A stretch of 64,000 bases of DNA from Orobanche coerulescens (lineage: Eukaryota; Streptophyta; Magnoliopsida; Lamiales; Orobanchaceae). Below the pieces are notes generated by a model. The model did no database searches, was not told where the DNA came from, and saw only the letters and a program-made list of their open reading frames with translations. Below are positions 44,137 to 54,664 of the stretch, piece by piece. Position 1 is the stretch's first letter. Every line of letters starts with the position of its first letter. The stretch is from positions 144,027,858-144,091,857 of the forward strand of contig CM065810.1 in NCBI GenBank assembly GCA_033398695.1, written 5' to 3'. The position numbers and the translations under genes were made by a program.

Positions 44137-45395
44137 TCATGAGATAAACCTACAGTTGGAATATCGCTCGTGCACAAGACACGGTCATGGAGGTCGGTCC
44201 ATTGAACTCCGCGACCGTGCACGGTTCCTCAACGTCGAAACAATCAGCTTTCCACGAGGGATCTGCAAAATCAAAGATCGCAGGAACAAGACCGAAGATA
44301 GCTCGCCAAACAATCAGATCGCCCAAATCCGAGACCAAAAGTCCGCTCAATGGATCGCCCGTCTTTCTCCTAAACGATCGCTAGTGGAACCACCTCACCC
44401 CATGTCTTCGACATCGGAGCAAGTTGGGGGGCAATTGTTGTGTCGAGATTTATACACCTCGACAAGCGATCGGCACAAATATCGGGCGACCGAGCCAGAG
44501 TCAGATAGACCAAGGCAGACTTGCCGAATGGAGATCCCAGATCAAACCCAAGTACCAAGCGATCGACATCTAAGGCGATCGTCTCTTGGCACCTAGCGAT
44601 CGACTCCGGTGCCCGACGAAGGACAACCGCCTCACGCTACGCAAAGCCAACACCCGTCTAGTCGGCGAAGGCCGAAGCTTGGGATAGAGACCCATGTGCA
44701 TATCCGCGAATGGCGCAGCAGAACATGGATCGTTGACCACAGCATGTCACCATCTTCTCACCTACCGACAGACCCGCCGAAAGGTACAAAGTGGGACCTC
44801 TCGGGATAGCGACCCAGGACGCGTGCAGACTTCTCATTGGTCCGCACAGCTGGCTGCCAGCAGCAGTCGCGGACTTTAAGGCAACCAGTCCATGTGCTAA
44901 AAGACGATCGCCCCCTTATTATATTACAAGAAAGACGATCGCCCGTCAGGATTAAGGCATCCCAGCTCCTATAAATAGAAGGCATCCTGCACTTGGAAAA
45001 AGGGCTGCATTATCGCCACTTCACAGTTGGCTTCACTCTTGGCAACGCTATACACATCAGACATCTTTCTGTCTCTCACTCTCGAGACCTCTTAACCCAT
45101 AAGACGGTCGGCAGAAACGAGAATAAGAACTCAGAGCAACTCTAGTTCTTCCGGCAAGCACTCAAAAGCTAGATAACTAGGATCTTTTACACTCATTGTA
45201 ATTGCATTCTTACATTAATATTTGTACTCCAACGTATTCGTATTAACAATATCTCGCGAGAGCATTCAAGCCCGGGCCTAACAAACCCGGCAAATCTTGT
45301 GTTATTCATTTTCCCACGGACGTGCTCTCGCACTTTGTTTGCTGCTCATCCATTCCAGCAATATCTATCTCCGTATAATATTTTGGGTATCAACA
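44137..45395 (+). repeat. Probable solo LTR with GCGATCG motifs
   Basis: ATGAG stands at 44132-44136 and 45396-45400, a candidate 5-bp duplication. The right end TTGGGTATCAACA is LTR-like; the left end TCATGAG would need a decayed TG. TATAAATAG at 44970-44978. CGATCG, mostly as GCGATCG or ACGATCG, recurs at least eight times between 44374 and 44950. Downstream AATATCTCGCGAGAGC and CCCGGGCCTAACAAACCCGG are small inverted repeats. No internal region, so a solo LTR; open frames here are not gene-like. Confidence 0.5.
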
Positions 45396-47460
45396 ATGAG
45401 AAAACCATACTAAGAAGCTATATTGGAGAGGCTATATAAAAAAATTCATAATTAATATGGGATAACAAATAGGGTTAGTGATTACTTTGGAAATTATTTT
45501 GTAAAGGACATTGCAGCAAGCAACATGCCTGAAATTCTTGATTGAGCTGGCGAAGCTAGAAGTTTTTCGGTGGGGGGTCGGGATCTAAATTTTTTTTTCC
45601 TAAAGCTATTTTTCGGGTAATACCGAAATTTTGAAGTCGGCAAGATATCTGAAATTTTTCTACACGAAAACTATATACCCCCTACATCGCAAAAAAAATT
45701 TCGGGGGGTCGGGCGCACACCCCCCCCTTAATAGCTGCGCCACTAGCAATAGTCACTTTAGGAATAAGAGTGATCTATACATTTAATTTTATTTGTTGTC
45801 AAAGTTATGTTACATTTTTTCCTAGTTACTCAAAGATATGCTACATATTAATCGAAAGTTTTAAGGTATCCACATGAGTACTCGATATATGATATGTGGT
45901 ATCTTAATTTTTTTTTCATATGATAGTACAGATACAATGATAAATATAAATGCATGTATGATCTCCATATAAAAATCATATATTTGATTATCAGAACATA
46001 TTGTACACTACTTATTAATTAAATGTACTTACCTTTATGAAAATAAATTTTATCTAGATCATATTGAAATGCTCACTTAAGTTAATAAATTATTGATTTG
46101 TACAAAAAATAATACCTATCTGAATAATACCATAGTATAATTTTTTTTTTTTTTTCAGATTGACGCAAAGGTTCTACTTTGCCCACAGTCGGGCTATTTG
46201 GAATATATTATAAGTTTGTAAAAATTAAAAAAAAAAAAAATAGAAGAAGTATGAAAAATAGAAAAGCCTATCGACAAAATTTAGAAAATTCAAAGAACTA
46301 TAAGAAAAACCTTAAAAGTTCAAATAAATAAATACAAGAATTAGTAAAAAATATAGATATAAAAGCTATTTAAAAAATTTTAAGTTACGAAAACTATTTA
46401 AAAATCTGATTGTTTTTTAAAACATATAGTAAAAAAAATCAGTTTTCTCCTATGTTTCTTAAACTTTTGGTCCGTTATATATTTTATGGGAATTTTAGAT
46501 ATTTGGCTATATTTTAAAAAAATATATAATTTTCAATTCTTATAAATATATTCTCGTTTTTAAATTATTTTAATTTTGCCATTTGATATTCCTTTTCTTC
46601 CTATTTTTCTAGATTCTTTTATTTTTTTCAAAATTTTCTTATTTATTTTGCATTTATCAATTTATTTTAGATTTTTTGTGTGTTTTCACATCTTTTCTCT
46701 GTATTTTTTCTCAATTCAGATTTTATAATATATATTCTAAATAGCACTATTTCAGTCCAATTGGAGCAATTTTTGGGTAATTTAGCCCCAATGTTTTTTT
46801 ACCCGTGTTCTTAAAGTGACAGTTTGAGAACCTACTATCCTTAAAGTGCCATCTTGGAAAATCACGATCCTATATTTGCTATCGCCTATCTTCCTAAGTT
46901 ACTGGCCTTACAAAAAAATTCACTTATGTTTCGGGTTATCTACTAAAATACTTAAATACTTAGCCTCTTTAGAATAATTAGCCATTCACAATGACTAATT
47001 TGTTAAACTGATAGCCATTTAATATATGTCAATAATAAATTGTAAATTGGTTATTAGTTATAAAATATTTGATTTAATCACTAGTAAAAAAATATTCCCT
47101 AAATCGGGTGAAAAAGACTTTTAAAATGGATTCTATAACCGTTATGATGTATAAATATGTTAGCTCGGGTAGGATGGAGGTGCAGGGCGAAATTTGAGAG
47201 ATCATACTTTGTGAAAATAAAACCTTCAGAAGTTCTTCGTGAGTTTGAGGTTTTCTGTGTGTTTTCTGAGTGGATCTTATTCATCTACCGGTGATAATCT
47301 TGCCTGGTGTAGCCTGTTTGTGCCTTCGTGGTCATCCCCACTAATTTACTGTCTTTGTGAAGGGAGAGAAGTCCAACTCCTAGGAGATGTGAGCTAAGTG
47401 AAAAAAAATGATCTTCTACACTTTTAAGCTATTATTCGTTTTAATTAGTTATTAGCATAT
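45396..47460. other. AT-rich noncoding sequence
   Basis: Contains poly-T and poly-A runs (46141-46155, 46226-46239). 45560-45750 (GGTGGGGGGTCGGGATC ... GCGCCACTAGCA) resembles the end of an old repeat. No ORF with recognisable content. Confidence 0.4.
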
Positions 47461-47502
47461 ATTAAGAAGATTCTTTGTTAATCTTTAATATATTCAAGAT
47501 AA

Positions 47503-47632
47503 GATGCTGGAAAAATGGAGATACCAATGGACAATTAACGACAGGAAGCGGGCAAATCTGAAAAATATAGCCAAGAATGTATTTTTAATCACTCTCGACA
47601 AAGATACATTCTCAAAGGTAAAAGGCTGTAAG
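47503..47632 (+). pseudogene. copia-D gag fragment before Tekay-3
   Basis: Plus strand MLEKWRYQWTINDRKRANLKNIAKNVFLITLDKDTFSKVKGCK. This fits copia gag (pattern D-ARN-L---L---F--V--CKTAKEIWD); the following AKKIWDKLEMIWE is found at 56794, after Tekay-3. The N-terminus upstream is not recognisable. Confidence 0.65.
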
Positions 47633-48939
47633 TGTAACACCCCCAAGATATTCGAGGTATATTACACCGCCGTGAATCCTTATATGGGACCCACCAGGCT
47701 GAACAAACATCATACTCATCGACTCACAGAAACAACAGAATAACACCTCGTCATAAAGACGCCAAACAAAATAATCCACCCGGTTCAACCGGTTAAACAT
47801 AACACCATAATCCGACACAAACATAATAAACAACAATACAATCCAGACGAGTAAAAATTCTTAAGTACTCGAGTACTTCTATTAGTTTAAAGACCACAAA
47901 AGGTAAAAATATAGAAGGCAATAAGACACCACTCGTGCACAATCATCACGCGCGGCCATCATCCGCATACTGGTCCAGCGCCCACTCGTCTCGATGAACC
48001 TGACCTGAAATTCATAAAACGAATTTCCCCAAAACGGGTCCCCAGAGGGGTTAGCAATTACGCTAGTACAAGTAACCAAATGAACAACTTACATCTTGTA
48101 CATATAGTAAATGCATGCAATCAAGAAAACATAGTTCCAAAACACTCATTTCCGGAAATGCCAATAATCAAATCACATTTGTAAAATGCACCACAATTAA
48201 CCGCGGACCCACCCCTCCGTGGACCCCTACCGAGACCCCGTCGGATCTAACCCGTAGTGGTTAAAAGCAAGCTCGCGGATCCACCCCTCCGTGGACCCCT
48301 ACCGAGACCCCGTCGGATCTAACCCATAGTGAGCATACACACACACACACAATTCTCATGCAATACTAATACGTTAAGATTGTAAGTTCATAAGGGTACT
48401 TGCCTCGATTAACAGACGGTGACACGAACGGAAATGAAGGATCAAACACGACCGCGAGGAACCGGCGGAAAAGAACCTAACGATTCGAATAACACAATCA
48501 CAACCACTTCTAAACGATTACGGAAATGGAATACACCCGGAAACCCGCCTACGATTCATGCATATTCGTATAAAAATAACAATGAGGGCGGACCACAACC
48601 AAACCCTCCCGATTTCGCAAAGCTATGAAAATATACCATGAATCCGTAGGAAAACTAATGATATCAACAAGATTAATCATATTCATCATGAATCCACCAA
48701 CAAAACGGAACGAATCGGAAGAAAATCCCAAAACCCCCAAATTATCCAAAAGTAGGGTTCTAAGATATTTACCTTGGATTAGGATGAAAGATTCGTGTTG
48801 ATGTTGTTATAATACACCAAGAACTCAAGAAAGATGTTGGATGAGATGATTGGAGGAAGAAATCGCCAAGAAAATCGCCCGGAATCGCCTTAGCCGCGGA
48901 GAGGAGGAAGAAATGAGAAAATATGTTCATCTCGGTCAA

Positions 48940-48964
48940 CTCCCTGGTTTATATAGCCAGGGAG
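48940..48964 (-). promoter_or_regulatory. TATA box inside a hairpin, 3' LTR
   Basis: CTCCCTGG at 48940-48947 and CCAGGGAG at 48957-48964 are perfect complements; the 9-base loop TTTATATAG is the TATA box (TATATAAA on the minus strand). The 5' LTR repeats this at 55972-55996. Confidence 0.7.
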
Positions 48965-48966
48965 TG

Positions 48967-49516
48967 TTAGCGCGCGCTAATCCTCAAAGTTAGCGTGCGC
49001 TAACGGAACAAAACTCCAGTCTAGTAGCCAGATTTCTGGCCGTTAGCGTGCGCTACTCGAAACGTAGCGTGCGCTAATAACCTCTCGGTAGCGCGCGCTA
49101 TCGACCAATAGCGTGCGCTACCTGGACATCAGCCAAGTCCAGAAGCAACTGTCAGTACACACCTGATCCGGTTAGCGCGCGCTATCGACCAAACATAGCG
49201 TGCGCTAAAGTGTATCTGTAGCGCGCGCTATCGATCAATAACGTGCGCTACCTGGGCATCAGTCGAGTCCAGTAGCAACCTGTCCAGTACTGGACACTCA
49301 CGCTAGCGCACGCTACCAGGCATCTCAACGTGCACTAGCCCCCAACATTAGCGTGCGCTAGACTATGTAGCGTACGCTAATCCGCCAGTCCAGAGGGCTG
49401 GAATTAGCACTGCCACTCCCAGGGCTTGCTCTCTAGCGTGCGCTACGAAGCAGTCGTAGCGTGCGCTACTAAGGGACCTCTAGCGTGCGCTATGCAGAAA
49501 AGATAGCGTGCGCTAG
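48967..49516. repeat. TAGCGCGCGCTA palindrome array, 3' LTR
   Basis: About 18 copies of TAGCGNGCGCTA, the first a perfect 14-bp palindrome TTAGCGCGCGCTAA (48967-48980), others TAGCGTGCGCTA. Spacing varies from about 8 to 60 bp. Ends 3 bp from the TATA hairpin. The 5' LTR array is at 55999-56546. Confidence 0.9.
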
Positions 49517-49758
49517 GTATGAAGTATAAACGGTCTAGAACACCGGAATATGAACGACACAACAAACGGAACATCTCAAGACACATCAAAACATAGAATG
49601 GTCTACGGCAACCCCGAAACGGCAATTCCGCACAACAATTACGGGAATCAGATCAATAGATGACGGAAAAGATACAATGAAAGATACACGAGGATCGCTA
49701 CAACCGAGAAATACACCGAAAATAAAAATACAAGGGAAAGAAAAATGCGGATATTATA

Positions 49759-49795
49759 TTCTACCCCTCTAAAAATAAGTTTCGTCCCGAAACTT
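49759..49795 (-). other. Polypurine tract and hairpin of Tekay-3
   Basis: Minus strand AGAGGGGTAGAA abuts the LTR. AAGTTTCG/CGAAACTT arms (49777-49784, 49788-49795) form the same hairpin as in Tekay-2, overlapping the integrase stop. Confidence 0.8.
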
Positions 49796-51089
49796 AAGAA
49801 ACAAACAACTCAGGGTATATAGCACGCATGCTATCCTCGGTTTCCCAAGTTGCCTCCTCGATACCGTGTCTCGACCACTGCACCTTGACCAAAGAGATGG
49901 TCTTATGCCTCAGTCGTTTCTCACGACGCTCCAAAATCTTCAAGGGACGCTCCTCAAAAGTAATATCCTCGGCGACATCAATCTCACCATGATCGATGAC
50001 GTGACTAGGATCCGGGACATATTTCCTCAGCTGGGAGACATGAAAAACGTTATGAACATGACTCAAGGCCGGGGGTAGTGCCAAACGGTATGCCAACTCA
50101 CCGACTCGCTCGAGAATCTCAAAGGCCCCAATAAATCTCGGACTCAACTTCCCTTTCTTCCCAAAACGAAAAAATCCCTTCGTCGGCGACACCTTTAGCA
50201 AAACGTGGTCTCCCACCTCGAATTCCAAGGGTCGACGACGGACGTCGGCATACGACTTTTGTCGACTCTGGGCAGTCAACATCCGTTCCCGAATTAATTC
50301 TATCTTCCGTCTCGTCTCTAAAACGACATCCGGCTTGGTCCCGACCAAATCGAACATCTCATTCCAACAAATCGGTGATCGACATCGCCGCCCATAAAGT
50401 GCCTCATACGGTGCCATCCGAATCGACGCGTGCCAACTGTTGTTGTACGTGAATTCGATCCATGGCAAATGTTCCTCCCAATCACTACTACAATCGAGAG
50501 CACAAGCACGCAATATATCCTCGAATGTCTGGATAGTGCGTTCCGACTGTCCATCTGACTGGGGGTGAAAAGAGGTACTCAAATGCAAACGGGTACCCAA
50601 CGCCTTATGCACGGCATGATAAAAGTGCGATACGAAACGGACATCACGATCCAAAATAATAGACTTTGGAGTACCGTGAAGCCTCACAATCTGCGCGATA
50701 AACACACGAGCCAACTTCTCTGGGCCCCAAGTGTCCTTGATGCCCAGAAAATGTGCCGACTTGGTCAGACGATCAACAATCACCCATACCATATTCATGC
50801 CCGACCTCAACCTCGGAAAACTCGTAACGAAATCCATCGATATATCTTGCCATTTCCATTCCGGAACGGGAAGTGACTGCAAAAACCCAGCCGGTCGCTG
50901 ATGCTCAATTTTGACCTGCTGGCAAGTCAAACATCTCGCTACAAACTGTGCGACCTCCTCCTTCATATCATTCCACCAGAAATTCCTTCTCAGGTCCTTG
51001 TACATCTTACTCGAACCGGGATGAACGGAATAAGGTGTAGCATGGGCCTCACGCAAAATACTCTGTCGCAACTCTGAGTAGTTCGGCAC
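49794..51089 (-). CDS. Tekay-3 integrase with chromodomain-like C-terminus
   Basis: 431 codons, intact frame. Zinc region: REAHATPYSVHPGSSKM ... RCLTCQQ (residues about 12-57). Core: ISMDFVTSFPRLRSG (first Asp, near 85), LDRDVRFVSHFY (second Asp, near 147), HPQSDGQSERTIQ (Glu, near 182). C-terminal part: GDHVLLKVSPTKGFFRFGKKGKLSPRFIGAFEIL, then PLKILERREKRLRHKTISLVKVQWSRHGIEEATWE, a chromodomain-like end that binds heterochromatin in the Tekay/Del clade. In the living element it is part of a larger Pol; the M used as start is arbitrary. Best preserved protein of the three Tekay copies. Confidence 0.9.
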   Translation of the reverse strand: MPNYSELRQSILREAHATPYSVHPGSSKMYKDLRRNFWWNDMKEEVAQFVARCLTCQQVKIEHQRPAGFLQSLPVPEWKWQDISMDFVTSFPRLRSGMNMVWVIVDRLTKSAHFLGIKDTWGPEKLARVFIAQIVRLHGTPKSIILDRDVRFVSHFYHAVHKALGTRLHLSTSFHPQSDGQSERTIQTFEDILRACALDCSSDWEEHLPWIEFTYNNSWHASIRMAPYEALYGRRCRSPICWNEMFDLVGTKPDVVLETRRKIELIRERMLTAQSRQKSYADVRRRPLEFEVGDHVLLKVSPTKGFFRFGKKGKLSPRFIGAFEILERVGELAYRLALPPALSHVHNVFHVSQLRKYVPDPSHVIDHGEIDVAEDITFEERPLKILERREKRLRHKTISLVKVQWSRHGIEEATWETEDSMRAIYPELFVS

Positions 51090-51936
51090 ACAAAGCCGGC
51101 TTTAGAATCTCAAAACATCATCCTCGTGAATCACAAACCCAGGAGACTTTCCCTTAAGAACGTTCTCTCAGATTTGAGTAATCATCGGATCCTCTAACTG
51201 CTTCAGCTTAATTTCATCGATCAAAGACGACGAAATATCTAAAGCGCAAAGTTGCCCGACAACTCCAGGCAACAAAACCTCAACATCTAACTCGATCAAA
51301 GCCCGTCGAAGCTCAGACTGAGACGTAAGGATCCCAAGCTTTCGCAACACAACCGGTTTCTGACTCAAGGTGTCAGCCACGACGTTCGCCTTGCCTGGAT
51401 GATAAAGGATTTCGAGGTCATAATCCTTAATCAGCTCTAACCACCTCCTCTGCCTCATATTCAACTCCCGCTGAGTAAATATGTATTTCAGACTTTTATG
51501 ATCGGTAAAAATCTGACATGCAGAGCCTAAAAGATAGTGACGCCAAATCTTGAGTGCAAAAACGACTGTCGCTAACTCCAAATCATGAGTAGGGTAGTTC
51601 AGCTCATACGGCCTCAACTGTCTCGACGCATAGGCAATGGTCTTGCCGTGCTGCATCAATACGCACCCAAGACCTGACCCGAAGCATCATTATAAACAGC
51701 AAAACCCTCATTGCCACACGGCAATGCTAAAACCGGGGCTGAAGTCAAACGCCTCTTCAGTTCCTCGAAACTCGACTGTCTCTCGTCATTCCGCATTTAA
51801 TTTCTGGATTACGGAGCAAGCGTGTAAGTGGGCGAGCCGCCGAGAAACCCTCGACGAACCTATGGTAGTAGCCACCAAACACAAGAAACTACGGATCTCC
51901 TTCACATTCTTGGGCGGTGCCCAATCCAATCTGCCT
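51090..51936 (-). pseudogene. Tekay-3 RNase H region
   Basis: Open stretch 51659-51168: [81 protein letters not shown]. The RNase H start and the RT connection (51660-51936) are out of frame after gaps; ADALSRKP is changed to ADTLSQKP. Frameshifts near 51165 separate it from integrase. Confidence 0.85.
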
Positions 51937-52452
51937 CTATCTTGTGGATCCACACGAACCCCCTACCGAAATCACGTGACCTAGAAACATCACTTCCTTC
52001 AGCCAGAACTCACATTTCGAGAACTTCGCATAGAGTTGCTCGGTCCTCAAGATGTCTAATACTACTCGCAAATGATGGGCATGCTCTTCCTCGTTCCTCG
52101 AATAAATAAGAATATCGTCAATGAAAACGACGACACACTTATCCAAATACTCGATAAAGACTTTGTTCATCAACTGCATGAACACCGCCGGCGCATTAGT
52201 TAACCCAAAAGGCATAACTATAAACTCATAATGTCCGTATCTCGTCCAAAAAGCTATTTTCGGCACATCGGACTCCCTCACCCGGAGCTGATAGTACCCC
52301 GATTTCAAATCAATCTTCGAGAATACCGCATCTCCCTGCAACTGGTCGAACAAGTCATCAATTCTCGGCGAAGGATACTTGTTCTTGATGGTCACCTTGT
52401 TTAGTTCGCGATAGTCGATACACAAACGTAGTGAACCATCCTTCTTCCGCAC
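51937..52452 (-). pseudogene. Tekay-3 reverse transcriptase
   Basis: [53 protein letters not shown], catalytic [31 protein letters not shown]; then the frame is lost near 51970. It is separated from the upstream ORF by one TGA where Tekay-2 has TGG (Trp) in SASPWGAPV. Confidence 0.9.
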
Positions 52453-52470
52453 AAACAGGACCGGTGCGCC

Positions 52471-54425
52471 TCAAGGCGAGGCGCTCGGTCGAACATACTC
52501 CGACTCAAGAAGCTCACTCAACTTCTTCTTCAACTCGGACATCTCTGAAGGTGCCATGCGATAGGGTGCCTTCGAAATAGGAGTCGCGCCCGGCTCTAAC
52601 TCTATAGCAAACTCGACCTCACGATCCGGTATCAATCCCGGTAACTCGTCAGGAAATACATCAGGAAACTCACTAACGATTGGAATCGACGAAAGCTCGA
52701 CTCCACCACTCTCCGCCTTCAAGGCGTAGCACCAATAGCCAGTACACCCCTTTCGCAGGAGTCTCATCGCCTTCAAGGCGTTAATAACGAACTTATGGTT
52801 CCCCCTCTTTCTCCTGGCGAAAGAGTGCTCGGTGCCGTCTTCGGCTAGCATGGTGATGACCCTCGTGCGGTAGTTCATGATTGCACCATGCCGCTCGAGC
52901 CAATCATCCCCGTGAATTAAGTCCTCACCCTCAATACCCACAACAATAAGATTAGAGGGCCAAGCCCTCTCACAAATAAGTACAGAACGGTCTCGAACCT
53001 CCTTATCACCAACGATCCTATCATCGCTAGGAAGCTTAACGATGAAGGGCTCACAAGGCGTCAAACAGTCGAGACTCAAACGGCGCACACAATCTAGAGA
53101 TATGAACGAATGCCTAGCACCAGAATCGAAAAGCACACTGACAGGATTAGAAAGAATATGAAAGGTACCTGTCGCCACGGTAGTCGCTGGGTCATCGGCT
53201 CTCCGCATCTCATAGACACACGGGTGGGCTGAGCCGACACTAGAAGCTCCCCCCTTAGCGGGCTGACCCCGACCTCTCCCTCGACTAGCACTCGGCGGAG
53301 ATTGAGAAGCAAACGATCCTTGATTCACACTTGGTTCCCTAGGCGCTGGAATGGAAGTCCGGGCACCCACGATTCTCTCCCTCTCGGCACAGAATGCCGC
53401 CTTATGGCCCGGTTGGCCACACTGATTACACGTCAGCAAAGGACTCGGACAATTACGACTGATGTGGCCTGGCTGGCCACAGTTAAAACACTTCACCTCC
53501 CGAGAAGGGGCACTGGCAGCCCTGCAGGGAAACCCAGTAGATCGAGCTGGGCCACCGCCAGTGGAAAAGTTAGCAGACTGGAATTTCTGCTGACCCCCAC
53601 CTTTGTGGCTCGAAAAATTCCTGGCAGACTTCTGCTTCTTGCCCTCGCGGGCCGCCTCACTCGCCGTCACAGACATATCATAAGCAAGGGCCCTACTCTG
53701 ATAATCCTTCAAGGTAGTACAGACGAGCCCCGACATATATTCCCGAATCGACGATTTCATCCGTCTGAAAAAATGGAAAATTTTGTCACTCTCCTCGACA
53801 ACTTGGGTCTTCACATAACCCAACTCCTTGTAAAAATCGGCAATAGCTTGAGATACGGGAATATCCTGTGGTTGAGCATCATAGAAAGCATGTACTCGAG
53901 TCTGTCTGACCGGCCACGGGTAATATTCGGTCTCCATCAATTCCTGAAATTCGGCCCACGAAGCAACATGGTCTTTGGGCCCAACGGCCTCCCACCAATC
54001 CGTAGCATCCCCAGTGAGAAAGTACTGGGCAATAGGGACCTTACGGTCCTCGGGACAGTTGGTAGCAGTGAAGACTTTAGATATCTCCTTGATCCACCCC
54101 TCCCAGTCGATCGGGTCCGAAGCTCCCAAAAACTGAGGAGGATGCATCTTGATGACATCCTGAAGCCAGCGATCCGCTCCGCCCCGATTAGCGTGGGCCA
54201 GATCCGGGTTCTGAACTGCCTGAGCTATCGCGCCATTTGGTTCACCATTTGCTGCATAACTGCCGCAATACCAAGGTCGGCGCGCTCCTGAGAAGAAGCA
54301 TGACTGTGACGGTCACCGGTACTGCCGGCTCCCGAAGACTGCGACGTGGCCACCCCACCGGCTGCCCCATGTCCTCGGCCGCGTCCACGACCACGTCCAC
54401 GACCACGGCCTCTTCCAGCATCCAT
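52471..54425 (-). pseudogene. Tekay-3 gag and protease, one frameshift
   Basis: ATG at 54423-54425 (MDAGRGRGRG). A one-base loss against Tekay-2 near 54230 (after VNQMA) stops the first frame at 54225; the other frame then runs unbroken to 52471. It contains MHPPQFLGASDPIDWEGW, GDATDWWEAVG, RVHAFYDAQPQDIPVSQAIADF, two CCHC knuckles (CFNCGQPGHISRNC, CNQCGQPGHKAAFC), protease VLFDSGARHSFIS with intact D-S-G, and DDWLERHG where Tekay-2 has NDWLERHG. It then enters the RT N-terminus ([32 protein letters not shown]) before the TGA at its end. Gag and Pol appear to be one continuous frame in this family. Confidence 0.9.
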
Positions 54426-54645
54426 ACTGATGTTAAATAAGTAGCAAAAGCCATTACGATGGTGAGTACGAGAAGAGAAACAATCACAATCGAGAATCAA
54501 AGGTGTGATACAAGGAAACAAGGAATAGAGTTAAGAAAACTTACGGACACTGGTAGTACCGGAATCATGGCAGCGTGACGATGATGTGCAAAACGAAACA
54601 CAACAAGACCCAATAAACCAACAAGCCTAGGTATCCAGAAACCTT

Positions 54646-54659
54646 GAGCTCTGATACCA
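54646..54659 (-). other. Primer binding site of Tekay-3
   Basis: Plus strand GAGCTCTGATACCA; the minus strand TGGTATCAGAGC is the initiator tRNA-Met primer site, five bases from the 5' LTR. Confidence 0.85.
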
Positions 54660-54664
54660 TTTTC

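Larger units (their letters stand above)
47633..49758 (-). repeat. 3' LTR of Tekay-3
   Basis: Plus-strand ends TGTAACACCCC and GGATATTATA (CA decayed to TA). A (CA)n run lies near 48337. Two copies of CGGACCCACCCCTCCGTGGACCCCTACC-like sequence stand at 48203 and 48276. TATATAAA is on the minus strand at 48948-48955. Confidence 0.9.

Noticed and set aside
44132..44596. 154-codon plus-strand ORF, with overlapping ORFs on both strands
   Set aside because: Lies in the GC-richer U3 of the probable solo LTR; composition explains the open frames and no domain is seen.
48967..49516. CRISPR-like appearance of repeated TAGCGTGCGCTA with spacers
   Set aside because: Spacing is irregular, repeats are 12-14 bp and variable, both LTRs share the same 'spacers', and the sequence is plant DNA.
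53302..54291. 329-codon plus-strand ORF
   Set aside because: Antisense shadow of the Tekay-3 gag/protease frame, whose zinc knuckles and D-S-G motif read on the minus strand.
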